A stretch of 64,000 bases of DNA from Bosea sp. NBC_00550 (lineage in GTDB: Bacteria; Pseudomonadota; Alphaproteobacteria; Rhizobiales; Beijerinckiaceae). The notes below the pieces were generated by a model, which was given only the letters and a program-made list of their open reading frames with translations, did no database searches and was not told the origin of the DNA. This document shows positions 47,974 to 57,774 of this stretch, piece after piece. Positions within the stretch are counted from its first letter, which is position 1. Each line of letters opens with the position of its first letter. The translations under genes and the position numbers were made by a program. Location: the NCBI RefSeq assembly GCF_026020075.1, contig NZ_CP102772.1:5295501-5359500 (forward strand), read 5' to 3'.

Positions 47974-48281
47974 GATCCGATCCGGTCGTCAGGAGAGCCT
48001 CGATCGCGCAACGATCGTGCCGAGATCGCAACGCTGGAGGATTACCAAGGGCACGATGGGCAGCTTCAGGCGCGGGGCGATGAACGCGCCGGCATGTCGC
48101 TCTGGCAGTGGCAGCGAGACCATCGAGAGTGCCCCATGCCGTCGCGGCCGAACGCGCTTCGTTCCCGATTCCATCTTGCGCGACATTTCACATTTGCAGC
48201 GTCGGCGCCTCGATCGACTGTCCGATGTCAGGGGTTGATCATCGTGGCAGCGTCCTTTCGATCCGTGCGAACCGGCGTCTG
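47974..48281. other. Intergenic region
   Basis: About 300 bases between the nitrite-reductase flavoprotein stop and the AraC start. A 65-codon frame on the minus strand (47989-48186) has no ribosome site or motif. It must carry the AraC promoter. No terminator hairpin for the nitrate operon was seen. Confidence 0.45.
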
Positions 48282-49865
48282 CTAATAGACATCGGCCTGG
48301 TAGCGCCCCAGCTTCCGCAGGGACGCGACATAGGCGACGGCTTCGTCACTCGAGCGCCCGCCATGCTCGGCGACGATATCCACCAGGGCGCGCTCGACAT
48401 CCTTGGCCATGCGCTTGGCATCGCCGCAGACATAGAAATGCGCGCCCTGTTCCAACCAGGCGAAGAGTTCCGCCCCGCGCTCGCGCATGCGATCCTGGAC
48501 GTAGATCTTGTCGGTGCCGTCGCGCGACCAGGCAAGGGTGAGGTTGGTCAGCACTCCCTCCTGCTTCATTGCGTTGAGCTCCTCCTCGTAGAAGAAATCG
48601 CTGGCGCGGCGCTGATGGCCGAAGAACAGCCAATTCCTGCCAGAGGCTTTCGTCGCCTTGCGGTCATGCAGGAAGGCGCGGAACGGCGCGACGCCGGTGC
48701 CCGGGCCGCACATGATGACCGGCGTCTCGGGGCTGGCCGGCAGGCCGAAGCCATGCGCCCGCTGGACATAGACCGGCACCTTGTCGCCGGGACGCACGCG
48801 CTCGCCCAGGAAGGTGGACGCCACGCCCCAGCGCGGGCGGGTGCCGATCTTGTAGCGCACCGTGTCCACCGTCAGCGAGATGCGGCCGGGCGTCGCGACA
48901 TGCGAGGATGAGATCGAATAGAGCCGCGGCTGCAGGAGATCGAGCGCCTCGACGAAGGCTTCCGCAGAGAGCCTGGCTTGCGAGAATTTGTGCAGCGTGC
49001 CGAGCACGTCGAGGCGGTCGAGATCGCCATCGGGATCCTCGCCGGCCGCGAGGCGCTTGGCCTTGGTGCGGGTCTCTCCGCCGGTGACATAGGAGATCAG
49101 CTGGAACAGCGCGTCGGGCGCGGGGCCGAGAGCACGGTCGGCGATCAGGATGTCGCGCAGGCTCTTGCCGTCGATGATCGCGTCTGGCCGGGCGCCGAGC
49201 AGCGCGATGACCGCATCCGCCAGACGCGGATCGTTCTGCGCGACGATGCCAAAGGCGTCGCCGACGATGTAGTCGAGCCCGCATTCGGTGAGATCGAACT
49301 CGACATGCCAGGTCTCCTTCTCGGAACCCTCGCCATTGAGCTTGCGGCGCGACAGGAAGGTGGCGAAGGCCGGGTTCTCGCGGCAGCGGCCGAGCGGGCC
49401 AAGCGGCGCCGCCGGAGCATCCTCGGCCGGAGCGGCGGCAGGCGCGGAACCCGCCTCCTCCGTCAGCGTCTTCAGCATCCGCAGCGTGTCCTTGCCGCCG
49501 GGCGCGCAGAGGTTCAGCCGCCGCTCCTTGCCGTCTGCGATCGCAGCCGAATAGGTCTCGCAGACATAGCCACACTGGCCGCAATCCTGCTGCGCCATCG
49601 CGGCAAAGAGCTTGCGTGGGAATGGCTTGCCCTCGGCCAGCTTCATGCGCTCGGCCATCTCCATCGACGGATCGTGCCAGGGCGCGCCGTCATCGGCCTC
49701 GCCCATCACGGCGGCATTCTCGGCCGGCGACAGCGCGGTGACGCCGGCATTGTCGAGCGAGAGCAGGCCGGCGAAGAAGCCATTCAGCCAGGAGCGCTGT
49801 TCCTCGCTGAAGGGCGCGGTCTCCGGCAGGACCTGGACGATCGGATTGGCAGTCTGGACGGTCAT
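48282..49865 (-). CDS. CysJ-like NAD(P)H flavoprotein with 4Cys cluster domain, nitrite reductase partner
   Basis: The 527-residue protein has no flavodoxin domain. It begins with a region carrying four cysteines (QQDCGQCGYVC and LNLCAPGG; C95, C98, C102, C120), fit for a [4Fe-4S] cluster. It then has the CysJ/P450-reductase module: FAD domain (QPRLYSISSSH) and NAD(P)H domain (IMCGPGTGVAPFRAFL, LFFGHQ, HFYVCGDAKRMAKDVERAL, ending in DVY). Its ATG overlaps the nirA stop by 4 bases. Together these suggest it feeds electrons from NAD(P)H to NirA. Databases often call it sulfite reductase alpha. The nitrate operon argues for nitrite. Confidence 0.85.
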   Translation of the reverse strand: MTVQTANPIVQVLPETAPFSEEQRSWLNGFFAGLLSLDNAGVTALSPAENAAVMGEADDGAPWHDPSMEMAERMKLAEGKPFPRKLFAAMAQQDCGQCGYVCETYSAAIADGKERRLNLCAPGGKDTLRMLKTLTEEAGSAPAAAPAEDAPAAPLGPLGRCRENPAFATFLSRRKLNGEGSEKETWHVEFDLTECGLDYIVGDAFGIVAQNDPRLADAVIALLGARPDAIIDGKSLRDILIADRALGPAPDALFQLISYVTGGETRTKAKRLAAGEDPDGDLDRLDVLGTLHKFSQARLSAEAFVEALDLLQPRLYSISSSHVATPGRISLTVDTVRYKIGTRPRWGVASTFLGERVRPGDKVPVYVQRAHGFGLPASPETPVIMCGPGTGVAPFRAFLHDRKATKASGRNWLFFGHQRRASDFFYEEELNAMKQEGVLTNLTLAWSRDGTDKIYVQDRMRERGAELFAWLEQGAHFYVCGDAKRMAKDVERALVDIVAEHGGRSSDEAVAYVASLRKLGRYQADVY

Positions 49866-51664
49866 GCCGCTTCTCCCGTCTGCGCGACCAGCGCCTGTAG
49901 CGCCTCGATCTCGTGGCGGCGGGCGAAGGCGACGAAGCTCTCGTCGGGCGCGGCACGATGCGTCTGCCAGGCACGCAGGATCGACTCGACCAGCGCCGGC
50001 GCGTCTTCCGCCTTCACATCGGTGCGGAATTCGCGGCCGATGCCGCCCTCGACGCCGAAGCCGCCACCGACGAAGACGTGATAGCCCGGCACCGTGTCGC
50101 CCTCGTCGCTGACCGGCACCTTGGCGCCGATCAGCCCGAGATCGCCGATGTAATGCTGGGCGCAGGAGTTGTGGCAGCCGGTCAGGTGGATGTTGACGGG
50201 CGTATCCAGCGTGATCCGCGGCTCGCAATGGGCGGCGATCGCCAGCGCATCCTCCTTGGTGTGGGCACCGGCGAATTTGCACCCCGTGGCGCCGGTGCAG
50301 GCAATCAGCCCGGCACGCAGGATCGAGGTCTCCGCCGAGAGGCCGATCGCCTGGAGATTGGCGATGACGTCCTCGACCTTGCTGTCCGGCACGCCCGAGA
50401 TCAGCAGGTTCTGCCAGACGGTGAGGCGGATATCGCCATCGCCGCAGGCTTGCGAGATCGAGGCGATGACACGCATCTGCTGGACGGTGAGCTTGCCGAC
50501 CGGCAGCGCCACGCCGATCCAGTTGCGGCCGCCTTGCGCCTGCGCATGCACGCCGATATGGCCGAGCCGATCATAGACCGGGCGCGGCTTGACGAAGGCC
50601 GTATCGAGCCGGACCAGCTTGCGGCCGAGCTTCTCCTCGACCGCCTTCAGGAAGGTCTCGAAGCCCCAGGCGTCGAGCACATATTTCAGACGTGACTTGT
50701 TGCGGTCGGTGCGGTTGCCGTTGGCGATGAAGACGCGGACGATCGCGTCCGAGACCGCGATCGCGTCGGACGGGGCGACGATGACGCCGGTATCGCGGGC
50801 GAGGTCCTTGTGGCCGGTGATGCCGCCGAGCGCGAGGCGATACCAGATGCCGGGCTCGACCGGCTGGCCCTCGAAGACGGCGCCCTCGCCGACCTCGATC
50901 GCCTGGAAGCCGATGTCGTTGGTGTCTTCCAGCGTCGCGATCGAGCCGGCGCCGTCGAAGGCGACGTTGAACTTGCGCGGCAGCCCGTAGAGCGAGCGGT
51001 CGTTCAGGATGTGGTGGTGCCAGGCGCGGGCATGCGGCCGGGTATCCAGCAGTTCGAGCGGGTCGATGCCGGCCGTGGCCGAGCCCGTGACGTTGCGGAT
51101 GTTGTCGGCGCCGGAGCCCTTGGCGGTCAGCCCGAGATCGGCGAGGCCTTCCAGGAGCGCAGCCGCGTTCTCGGCCGGGATCTCGCGCACCTGCAGATTG
51201 GCGCGGGTGGTGACATGGGAGTACCGGCCGCAAAGCGTCTCGGCGAGATCGGCGACGCCCGCAAACTGCCAGGCCTTGAGGATGCCGTTGGGGATGCGCA
51301 GGCGGCACATATAGCTGTTCTGCGCCGGGGCGACATAGAACAGGCCGTGATAGCGCCAGCGGAAATTGTCCTCAGGCTTCGGATAGATGCCGGCATTCGC
51401 CTGGTCCTTGAAGCGAGCATAGGCATCAAAGGGATGCTCGGCCGCCTTCCACTTCTCCTGATCGACGAGCTTCCCGCCGGCCGCGACGGTCTTTGCCTGC
51501 GCTTCCTGATGCTCCTTATCCGGCCCCGAGGGCGCGGCCTTGCCGCCCGCGCCGGGCGTACCGCCGAGCGGCCCCAGCCCGCGCGCCGTGCGGGCCGACT
51601 GCATGCCGCTCGTGAAACCTTCGAGATAGCGCTTCTGGTCGGGGGTGAAATCGTCACTCATCAT
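49862..51664 (-). CDS. nirA: Assimilatory nitrite reductase, siroheme type
   Basis: The 600-residue protein has two ferredoxin-like/siroheme repeats. The cluster-siroheme cysteines appear as CTGATGC (C-x5-C) and CHNSC (C-x3-C), the latter in HLTGCHNSCAQHYIGDLGLIG. It reduces nitrite to ammonium in six electron steps. The N-terminal 100 residues (FDAYARFKDQANAGIYPKPEDNFRWRYHGLFY) are normal for NirA proteins. It lies 18 bases after the globin gene and is coupled to the flavoprotein. A sulfite reductase is the alternative, but the flanking nitrate genes decide for nitrite. Confidence 0.92.
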   Translation of the reverse strand: MMSDDFTPDQKRYLEGFTSGMQSARTARGLGPLGGTPGAGGKAAPSGPDKEHQEAQAKTVAAGGKLVDQEKWKAAEHPFDAYARFKDQANAGIYPKPEDNFRWRYHGLFYVAPAQNSYMCRLRIPNGILKAWQFAGVADLAETLCGRYSHVTTRANLQVREIPAENAAALLEGLADLGLTAKGSGADNIRNVTGSATAGIDPLELLDTRPHARAWHHHILNDRSLYGLPRKFNVAFDGAGSIATLEDTNDIGFQAIEVGEGAVFEGQPVEPGIWYRLALGGITGHKDLARDTGVIVAPSDAIAVSDAIVRVFIANGNRTDRNKSRLKYVLDAWGFETFLKAVEEKLGRKLVRLDTAFVKPRPVYDRLGHIGVHAQAQGGRNWIGVALPVGKLTVQQMRVIASISQACGDGDIRLTVWQNLLISGVPDSKVEDVIANLQAIGLSAETSILRAGLIACTGATGCKFAGAHTKEDALAIAAHCEPRITLDTPVNIHLTGCHNSCAQHYIGDLGLIGAKVPVSDEGDTVPGYHVFVGGGFGVEGGIGREFRTDVKAEDAPALVESILRAWQTHRAAPDESFVAFARRHEIEALQALVAQTGEAA

Positions 51665-51682
51665 TGTGCTCCGGCTGATGGA

Positions 51683-52105
51683 TCAGGCCGTTGTGTTCTG
51701 GCTGGCAGCCGCGATCATCGCGCCGGACAGGGTGCCGTAAGCATTCGTCCAGGCGTCCCTGACGGCAGGGGTGAAGCCCTCGCCGAGCCCCTGCTCCAGC
51801 GTCCAGAGCAGCGCCGCGCCGACCGGCGCGTAATGGGCCGCGGTCACGCCATAGCCGTTGTGCTTGACCGCCAGCGCATTCACCGCCGGCATCAGGGCGG
51901 GCAGGTCGTCGAGCCCCTTCACCACGACGGCGAGCGTGCCCATGAGCTTGCGGCCCTGCTCCTTCATGTCGCTCGCCTGGAACAGCGGGCGGACTTCGGG
52001 CGCGATCTCGAACAGGCGGCCGTAGAACAAGGCGGCGGCCTGTTCGGCAATGGGGGCGACCTTGGAGAAGCTCGCCCTGATCTCGGAAACCTGGTCGGGG
52101 GTCAT
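51683..52105 (-). CDS. Single-domain globin in the nitrate operon
   Basis: The 140-residue globin has the CD1 Phe (FEIAPEVRPLF, F41) and the proximal His in LAVKHNGYGVTAAHYAPVG (H82). It has no reductase domain, unlike flavohemoglobin. It sits between the transporter ATPase and nirA, 11 and 18 bases from them. The probable role is removal of nitric oxide formed as a side product of nitrate or nitrite reduction. This is inferred from context and family. Confidence 0.9.
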   Translation of the reverse strand: MTPDQVSEIRASFSKVAPIAEQAAALFYGRLFEIAPEVRPLFQASDMKEQGRKLMGTLAVVVKGLDDLPALMPAVNALAVKHNGYGVTAAHYAPVGAALLWTLEQGLGEGFTPAVRDAWTNAYGTLSGAMIAAASQNTTA

Positions 52106-52116
52106 GATTGGCTCCC

Positions 52117-52908
52117 TCAGGCGGCTTCGACGAAGCGGTGGCGCTCGTAGAGGAACCTCAGCACCGCCTCGCGAGCGGCGATGTAGGTGCGGTCGGAGAC
52201 AAGCTCGAGGCGCTTGCGTGGCCGGGCGAGGCGCACGTCGAGCACCTCGCCGATGCGGGCGGAGGGGCCGTTGGTCATCATCACGATCCGGTCGGAGAGC
52301 AGCACGGCCTCGTCGACGTCATGGGTGATCATGATCATCGTGTTTCCCAGCGCGGCATGGATCTGCATCACCGAATCCTGCAGATGCGCGCGGGTCAGCG
52401 CGTCCAGCGCGCCGAAGGGCTCGTCGAGGAGTAGGATCTTCGGCTCCATGGAAAGGCCGCGTGCGATGCCGACGCGCTGCTTCATGCCGCCGGAGATTTC
52501 GCCCGGCCGCTTGTCCTTCGCATGCGCCATCTGGACGAGGTCGAGATTGTGCATGATCCAGTCATGCCGCTCGGCCCGGTTCTTCACGCCGCCGAAGACC
52601 TTGTTCACGGCGAGTGCGATGTTGTCGTAGACGGTGAGCCAGGGCAGCAGCGAATGGTTCTGGAAGACCACGGCGCGGTCCGGCCCCGGCGAATTGACCT
52701 CCTTGCCTTCCAGCAGGATGCCGCCGGTGCTCGCGGGGGTGAGCCCCGCGATGATGTTCAGCAAGGTCGACTTGCCGCAGCCGGAATGGCCGATGATCGA
52801 GACGAACTCGCCCTTGTCGATGACGAGGCTGATGTCCTTCAGGACCTCCGTCGTGGCGGTGCCGCGCTGGAAGCGTTTGTCGACATGGTCGATCTTGAGA
52901 TAGCTCAT
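52117..52908 (-). CDS. nrtC: Nitrate ABC transporter ATP-binding protein
   Basis: From MSYLKIDHVDKRFQRG at 52908 the protein has 263 residues. It shows Walker A GHSGCGKST, Q-loop FQNHSLLPW, signature ISGGMKQRVGIARGLSMEPKILLLDEPFGALD, and the H-loop ITHDVDEAVLLSDR. It belongs to the nitrate/sulfonate/taurine branch and has no C-terminal solute-binding fusion (unlike cyanobacterial NrtC, so nrtD would be an equally fair name). It drives nitrate uptake together with the permease 10 bases upstream and NrtA. Confidence 0.92.
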   Translation of the reverse strand: MSYLKIDHVDKRFQRGTATTEVLKDISLVIDKGEFVSIIGHSGCGKSTLLNIIAGLTPASTGGILLEGKEVNSPGPDRAVVFQNHSLLPWLTVYDNIALAVNKVFGGVKNRAERHDWIMHNLDLVQMAHAKDKRPGEISGGMKQRVGIARGLSMEPKILLLDEPFGALDALTRAHLQDSVMQIHAALGNTMIMITHDVDEAVLLSDRIVMMTNGPSARIGEVLDVRLARPRKRLELVSDRTYIAAREAVLRFLYERHRFVEAA

Positions 52909-52918
52909 CGTTTCGCCC

Positions 52919-53827
52919 TCAATTCGTCGCGGTGCCGCGGGTGACGACATGGCCGACGAGAGCGACGAGGCGGTCGAGCAGGAAGCCGACCACGCCGATA
53001 TAGACGAGGGCCACGATGATGTCGGACAGGCGCGAGGAGTTCCACGCGTCCCAGATGAAGAAGCCGATTCCGACGCCGCCGGTCAGCATTTCGGCGGCGA
53101 CGATGGCGAGCCAGGACAGGCCGGCGCCGATCCTCAGGCCCGTGAAGATGTAGGGCGCGGCCGAGGGCACCATGATCTTGTAGAAGAACTCGATCTGGTT
53201 CAGCCGCAGCACCTTGGCGACGTTCCGGTAGTCCTGCGGGATGTTGCGGATGCCGACTGCCGTGTTGATGATCACCGGCCAGATCGCGGTGATGAAGATC
53301 ACGAAGATCGCCGAGGGCTGGCTGTCGCGGAAGGCGGCCAGCGAGAGCGGCAGCCAGGCGAGCGGCGGCACGGTGCGCAGCACCTGGAAGACCGGATCGA
53401 GGCCACGCATCGCCCAGACGGATTGCCCGACCAGCGTGCCGAGTAGCACGCCGACCACGGCCGCCAGGCTGAAGCCGATGGCGACACGCTGCAGCGAGAC
53501 GAGGATGCGCCAGCCCAGCCCGATATCCTGCGAGCCCGCCCAGTAGAACGGCTCGGTGATCAGGTCCTTCGCCTCCTCCCAGATCTTCGTCGGCGGCGGC
53601 AGCGAGGATTGCGGCCCATGCGCGGCGAGCTGCCAGAACAGCAGGATCAGCGCGACCGTGATCAGCGGCGGCAGCAGGTTGACGAGGGCGCTTTTCCCCC
53701 AAGGAAGGAGCTTCGCCGCGAAGGGCTGCGGGCGCCCGGCCGGCAAGGCCACCACGTCCGGCGTCTTCCCCGGGAGCGCGACCACCGTCGCGCCCGCGAT
53801 CGTGCTTTTCAAGGCAGGCTGAGCCAT
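52919..53827 (-). CDS. nrtB: Nitrate ABC transporter permease
   Basis: From the ATG at 53827 the protein has 302 residues with about six membrane segments and the EAA-like loop (AAKVLRLNQIEFFYKI-MVPSAAPYIF type). It belongs to the NrtB/SsuC/TauC family. An N-terminal 70-residue cytoplasmic part precedes the first helix LLPPLITVALILLFW. It follows nasA by 41 bases. Usually nrtB is directly after nrtA, but here two reductase genes separate them. Confidence 0.92.
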   Translation of the reverse strand: MAQPALKSTIAGATVVALPGKTPDVVALPAGRPQPFAAKLLPWGKSALVNLLPPLITVALILLFWQLAAHGPQSSLPPPTKIWEEAKDLITEPFYWAGSQDIGLGWRILVSLQRVAIGFSLAAVVGVLLGTLVGQSVWAMRGLDPVFQVLRTVPPLAWLPLSLAAFRDSQPSAIFVIFITAIWPVIINTAVGIRNIPQDYRNVAKVLRLNQIEFFYKIMVPSAAPYIFTGLRIGAGLSWLAIVAAEMLTGGVGIGFFIWDAWNSSRLSDIIVALVYIGVVGFLLDRLVALVGHVVTRGTATN

Positions 53828-53868
53828 GTTCCAGTCTCTCCTCTGACCGAGCTGTTCCGTCGCGTGCG

Positions 53869-56556
53869 TCATGCCGCTTCGCTCGCGCGTGCCTGCGCGC
53901 CGATGCGGCGGATTTCGGGAAGGCAGGACCCGCAATTGGTCCCCGCTTTGAGCTGAATTCCGATCTCTTCGGCCGTCGCGGCGCCGGCCTCGAAGGCGGC
54001 GCGGATCGCGTGCAGGCCGACGCCGAAGCAGGCACAGACGGTCGGTCCGGGGTCAGACCCGCCGGGGCGGCGCCCGGAGAGCAGGGCGAACCGGCTCTCC
54101 ACGGTCGCCGTCGGATCGGCGAAGGCGGCCTTGACCGTGTCCCAGAGCGGTGCGCGGCCCGTGGGCGCAAGGAAAAGCGCGGCCGCGAGCCGGCCCTCGC
54201 GCAGCACGGCGCAGCGATAGCTGCCGCCGTCACGGTCGATCAGCTCGGTCAGCCCCTCGGCGCCGAAACGGTCGCGTATGAGCGCCATCATCGTGTCGAT
54301 GGCGGCGTCGGTGGCGAAAAGCCGGCCTTCGCCGCCTTGCACGGCAAGCCGTGCCCACCAGCTTTCGGTCGGCAGGGCAAAGGGCTCGCGCGAGAGGACG
54401 AAGCCCTCGGAGCGATAGGTGACCGGCGCCATGGAAACCGGGGTCGCCTTCATCTCGGGCTGGCCGGAGAAGGGATCGCAGAGCGGCTGCGTCAATGCCC
54501 CGATCCGGGCGTTGGAGGCTGTTTCCCCCGACCAATGGATCGGCGCGAAAAGTGATCCCTGGGCGATGCCCTTGTCCGCGACCACCTTGAGCACTGCGTT
54601 GCCCTGCACTCCGGCGATGCGCGCGAAACCGCCCTCATTCAACCCGAAGCGGGCGATGTCGGCCGGATGGACCGAGACGGAGGGCTCGGCGATATGGGCA
54701 CTGAGCCGGGGGCTCAGGCCAGTGCGGGTCATCGTGTGCCAGTGGTCGCGGACGCGGCCGGTGTTGAGCAGCAGCGGGAAGGCCTCGCTCGTTGCGGAGG
54801 CGAGCTTCGGTACCGCGAGCCTGCGCATCTGCGCGCGGCGGGCGGGGCCGAAGAAGCCTCCCTCCGCGAAGAGCCTTGCCGTGCCTTTGGGTCGATGCGC
54901 CGGCACGGGCCATTGCACGGGCTGGAGCGCATCGTAATCCGCGTGATCGAGGCCGGCATGGGCGCCGATATCGAAGTCGCGCGTGCCGTCGTTTTCGAAG
55001 GCCGAAAGCGCCGCGTGCTCGGCATAGATTTCGTGAGTTCCCGCGTAAGTGAACGCCTCGCCGAAGCCGAGCCGTTTCGCGACCTCGCAGACGATCCACC
55101 AATCCGGCTTCACCTCGCCGGGCAGCGGCAGGAAGGCGCGCTGACGGGAGATCCGGCGTTCGGAATTGGTGACGGTGCCGTCCTTCTCGCCCCAGGCCGC
55201 CGCGGGCAGGATGTAGTGCGGCTTGGCCGACAGCGTGTCGTTCGAGAGCACGTTCTCGGAGACGATGAAGAGGTCGAGTCCGGCAAGCGCGGCGCGCACC
55301 TTGTCGGCCTGCGGCAGGGAGACGGCGGGGTTCGTCGCCATCACCCACATCGCGCGGATGCGGCCCTCGGTGACGGCATCCAGCATCTGGACCGCTTTCA
55401 GCCCCTCGCGGCGGGCCATGTTCGGCGCCCTCCAGAAGCGGCGGATGCGGTCGATCTCCTCGGGCGCGTAGCCCATATGGGCGGCCAGCATGTTCGCGAG
55501 CCCGCCGACCTCGCGCCCGCCCATCGCATTGGGCTGACCGGTCAGCGAGAAGGGGCCGCAGCCGGGGCGGCCGATCCGGCCGGTGGCGAGATGGCAGTGC
55601 AGGATTGCCGCGACTTTGTCGGTGCCCTGTGCCGACTGGTTGACGCCCTGGCTCCAGGCGGTGACGACATGCGGCGTGCTGGCCCAGAGGTCGTAGAAAG
55701 CTGCGATCCGCTCCTCGGGCAGGCCGGTGGCGGCGGAAACGGCGGCGATGTCGGGCGCGATTTCTTGCGCATTGGCTAGCGCCTCGTCGAAGCCCGCGAC
55801 ATGACGCGTGACATAAGTGCGGTCGATGAGGCCGCGATCGGCGAGATGGACGAGGAGCCCCGCGAAGAGCGCGGCGTCGGAGCCGGGCTTCAGCGCCAGC
55901 ACCATGTCGGAGTCATCAGCCGTGGCGGTGACGCGCGGATCGAGCACGACGAGGCGTGCGCCGCGCTCGCGACGATTGTCCTGCATCCGCCGGAACAGGA
56001 TCGGATGGCACCAGGCGGTGTTGGAGCCCACGAGGACGATCAGGTCGGCGCTGTCGAAATCCTCATAGGCGCCGGGCACCGTGTCCGAGCCGAAGACCCG
56101 GCGCTGCGCGGCGACGGTCGAGGACATGCACAGGCGCGAATTGGTGTCGACATGGGGCGAGCCGATGAAGCCCTTCATCAGCTTGTTGGCGACGTAATAG
56201 TCCTCGGTCAGGAGCTGGCCGGAGAGATAGAAGGCGATCGCCTCGGGGCCATGCGAGGCGGTGATGGTCCGAAGACCAGCGGCGACCGCGTCGAGCGCCT
56301 CGTCCCAACCGACCCGATCGTACTCCCCGGCGGCGTTGCGTTTCAGCGGATGCAGCACCCGGCTGCCGAGCCCGAGCGTCTCGCCGAGGGCCGAGCCCTT
56401 GGAGCAGAGCCGCCCCTTATTGGCCGGATGATCCGTGTCTCCCGCGATGGCTGCGCCCCCCAGCCCGTCCGGGGTTGCCAACACGCCGCAGCCGACCCCG
56501 CAATAGGGGCAGGTCGTGCGTACGGCGCTTGGGAAGAGGGGAGCGTTGTGGCGCAT
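53869..56556 (-). CDS. nasA: Assimilatory nitrate reductase, molybdenum subunit
   Basis: The 895-residue protein has the N-terminal [4Fe-4S] motif TTCPYCGVGCGVLATPDG with C16, C19, C23 and C51. The molybdopterin oxidoreductase domain follows (MSSTVAAQRRVFGSDTVPG, QSAQGTDKVAAILHC, GQPNAMGGREVGGL), then the dinucleotide-binding domain. The C terminus is a BFD-like [2Fe-2S] domain (CACFGVG and TNCGSCLPEI). It reduces nitrate to nitrite in the cytoplasm. The C-terminal cluster domain is common in NasA proteins of Proteobacteria. Its start overlaps the stop of the FAD reductase by one base. Confidence 0.95.
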   Translation of the reverse strand: MRHNAPLFPSAVRTTCPYCGVGCGVLATPDGLGGAAIAGDTDHPANKGRLCSKGSALGETLGLGSRVLHPLKRNAAGEYDRVGWDEALDAVAAGLRTITASHGPEAIAFYLSGQLLTEDYYVANKLMKGFIGSPHVDTNSRLCMSSTVAAQRRVFGSDTVPGAYEDFDSADLIVLVGSNTAWCHPILFRRMQDNRRERGARLVVLDPRVTATADDSDMVLALKPGSDAALFAGLLVHLADRGLIDRTYVTRHVAGFDEALANAQEIAPDIAAVSAATGLPEERIAAFYDLWASTPHVVTAWSQGVNQSAQGTDKVAAILHCHLATGRIGRPGCGPFSLTGQPNAMGGREVGGLANMLAAHMGYAPEEIDRIRRFWRAPNMARREGLKAVQMLDAVTEGRIRAMWVMATNPAVSLPQADKVRAALAGLDLFIVSENVLSNDTLSAKPHYILPAAAWGEKDGTVTNSERRISRQRAFLPLPGEVKPDWWIVCEVAKRLGFGEAFTYAGTHEIYAEHAALSAFENDGTRDFDIGAHAGLDHADYDALQPVQWPVPAHRPKGTARLFAEGGFFGPARRAQMRRLAVPKLASATSEAFPLLLNTGRVRDHWHTMTRTGLSPRLSAHIAEPSVSVHPADIARFGLNEGGFARIAGVQGNAVLKVVADKGIAQGSLFAPIHWSGETASNARIGALTQPLCDPFSGQPEMKATPVSMAPVTYRSEGFVLSREPFALPTESWWARLAVQGGEGRLFATDAAIDTMMALIRDRFGAEGLTELIDRDGGSYRCAVLREGRLAAALFLAPTGRAPLWDTVKAAFADPTATVESRFALLSGRRPGGSDPGPTVCACFGVGLHAIRAAFEAGAATAEEIGIQLKAGTNCGSCLPEIRRIGAQARASEAA

Positions 56557-57770
56557 CAGGCGGCTTCCCCGATGCAGTAGCCTTCTCCGAAGGGCAGTTC
56601 GGCGCGGATCGCGCTGATGTCCTGCCCCGAGCGGATCAGGCCGAGATAGAACAGCGCGCCCTGCGTATCGCCGACGAGCACGCAGCCGGCGAGCCTGCCA
56701 TCGCGCAGCACGAACTTGCGATAGACCCCGGCAGCGGGATCGCGCAGCACCACCGTCTCGGTGCCCACGCCACCCTCGAACTCGCCGGCGGAGAAGACGC
56801 CGACGCCGGACACCTTGAGATTGGTCGAGAGCAGCGAACCCCGATAGGCGCCCTCGCGGCCGGCAAGCCGCAAGGCGAGCGCCCGCGCCTGCTCATAGGC
56901 CGGCTCGACCAGCCCGTAGGCGAGGCCGCGATGCTCCGCGCATTCACCGATGGCGAAGATGGCGGGGTCGTCGGTGGCGAGCCCGTCATCGACGAGGATG
57001 CCGCGATTGGTGCCGAGACCGGCAGCGCGGGCGAGCCCGGTATTCGGACGCACGCCGATGGCGATGACGACGAGATCGGCGGCGATCGTCGTGCCGTCAG
57101 CCAGCTCGACCGCCTCGACATGGCCGTTGCCGGCAAAGCCCTTCGTCTCCGCCCTCAGGCGCACATCGATGCCCCGCGCCGCCATCGCGGCGGCGAGCAG
57201 CCCGGCGCCCTCATGGTCGAGCTGGCGTTCCATCAGCCGATCGACGAGGTGCAGCAGCGTGACCTCGCCCCCGGCCTGCGCCAGGCCATAGGCGGCTTCG
57301 AGCCCGAGCAGTCCGCCGCCGATGACGACGATGCGCGCGCCGCTTTCGGCATGGGCCCGCATCGTCCCGACATCGGCGGTGTCGCGAAAGGTGACGACGC
57401 CTTCGAGATCGCCCCCCGGGAACGGCGGTCGCAACGGCGTCGAGCCGATTGCGAGCACGAGCTTGCCATAGGGTAGCGTCGGGCCGCCCCGAAGCGAGAC
57501 CGTCCGCGCCGCGCGATCGATCGCCTCGACTGGCCGGCCGTAGAAGGTCGACACCCCCCGCGCGCGCCACCACGCGGCCGGTTTCAGCTCGATGTCCGGC
57601 TCGCCGATCTCGCCCGCCAGCAGCGGCGAGAGCAGGACCCGGTTATAGGCAAGCCGCGGCTCGTCCCCGATCACCGCGACGGAATAGCGGCCGAGCGCGC
57701 GCTGGCTGAGCTCGTCGACCAGCCGCGTCGCGGCCATGCCGTTGCCGACGATGATCAGGGGCTCGGCCAT
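56556..57770 (-). CDS. FAD/NAD(P)H-dependent reductase, probable NasA electron donor
   Basis: The 404-residue protein has an FAD fold at the start (EPLIIVGNGMAATRLVDEL) and an NAD(P)H fold (ARIVVIGGGLLGLEAAYGLAQ). The second FAD motif is FAIGECAEHRGLAYGLVEPAYEQ, and the C-terminal domain resembles the N-terminal half of NirB. It is likely the NADH-to-nitrate-reductase electron carrier, as NasB or NasC are in other operons. It is 4 bases after nrtA and overlaps nasA by one base. Confidence 0.85.
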   Translation of the reverse strand: MAEPLIIVGNGMAATRLVDELSQRALGRYSVAVIGDEPRLAYNRVLLSPLLAGEIGEPDIELKPAAWWRARGVSTFYGRPVEAIDRAARTVSLRGGPTLPYGKLVLAIGSTPLRPPFPGGDLEGVVTFRDTADVGTMRAHAESGARIVVIGGGLLGLEAAYGLAQAGGEVTLLHLVDRLMERQLDHEGAGLLAAAMAARGIDVRLRAETKGFAGNGHVEAVELADGTTIAADLVVIAIGVRPNTGLARAAGLGTNRGILVDDGLATDDPAIFAIGECAEHRGLAYGLVEPAYEQARALALRLAGREGAYRGSLLSTNLKVSGVGVFSAGEFEGGVGTETVVLRDPAAGVYRKFVLRDGRLAGCVLVGDTQGALFYLGLIRSGQDISAIRAELPFGEGYCIGEAA

Positions 57771-57774
57771 GGTC

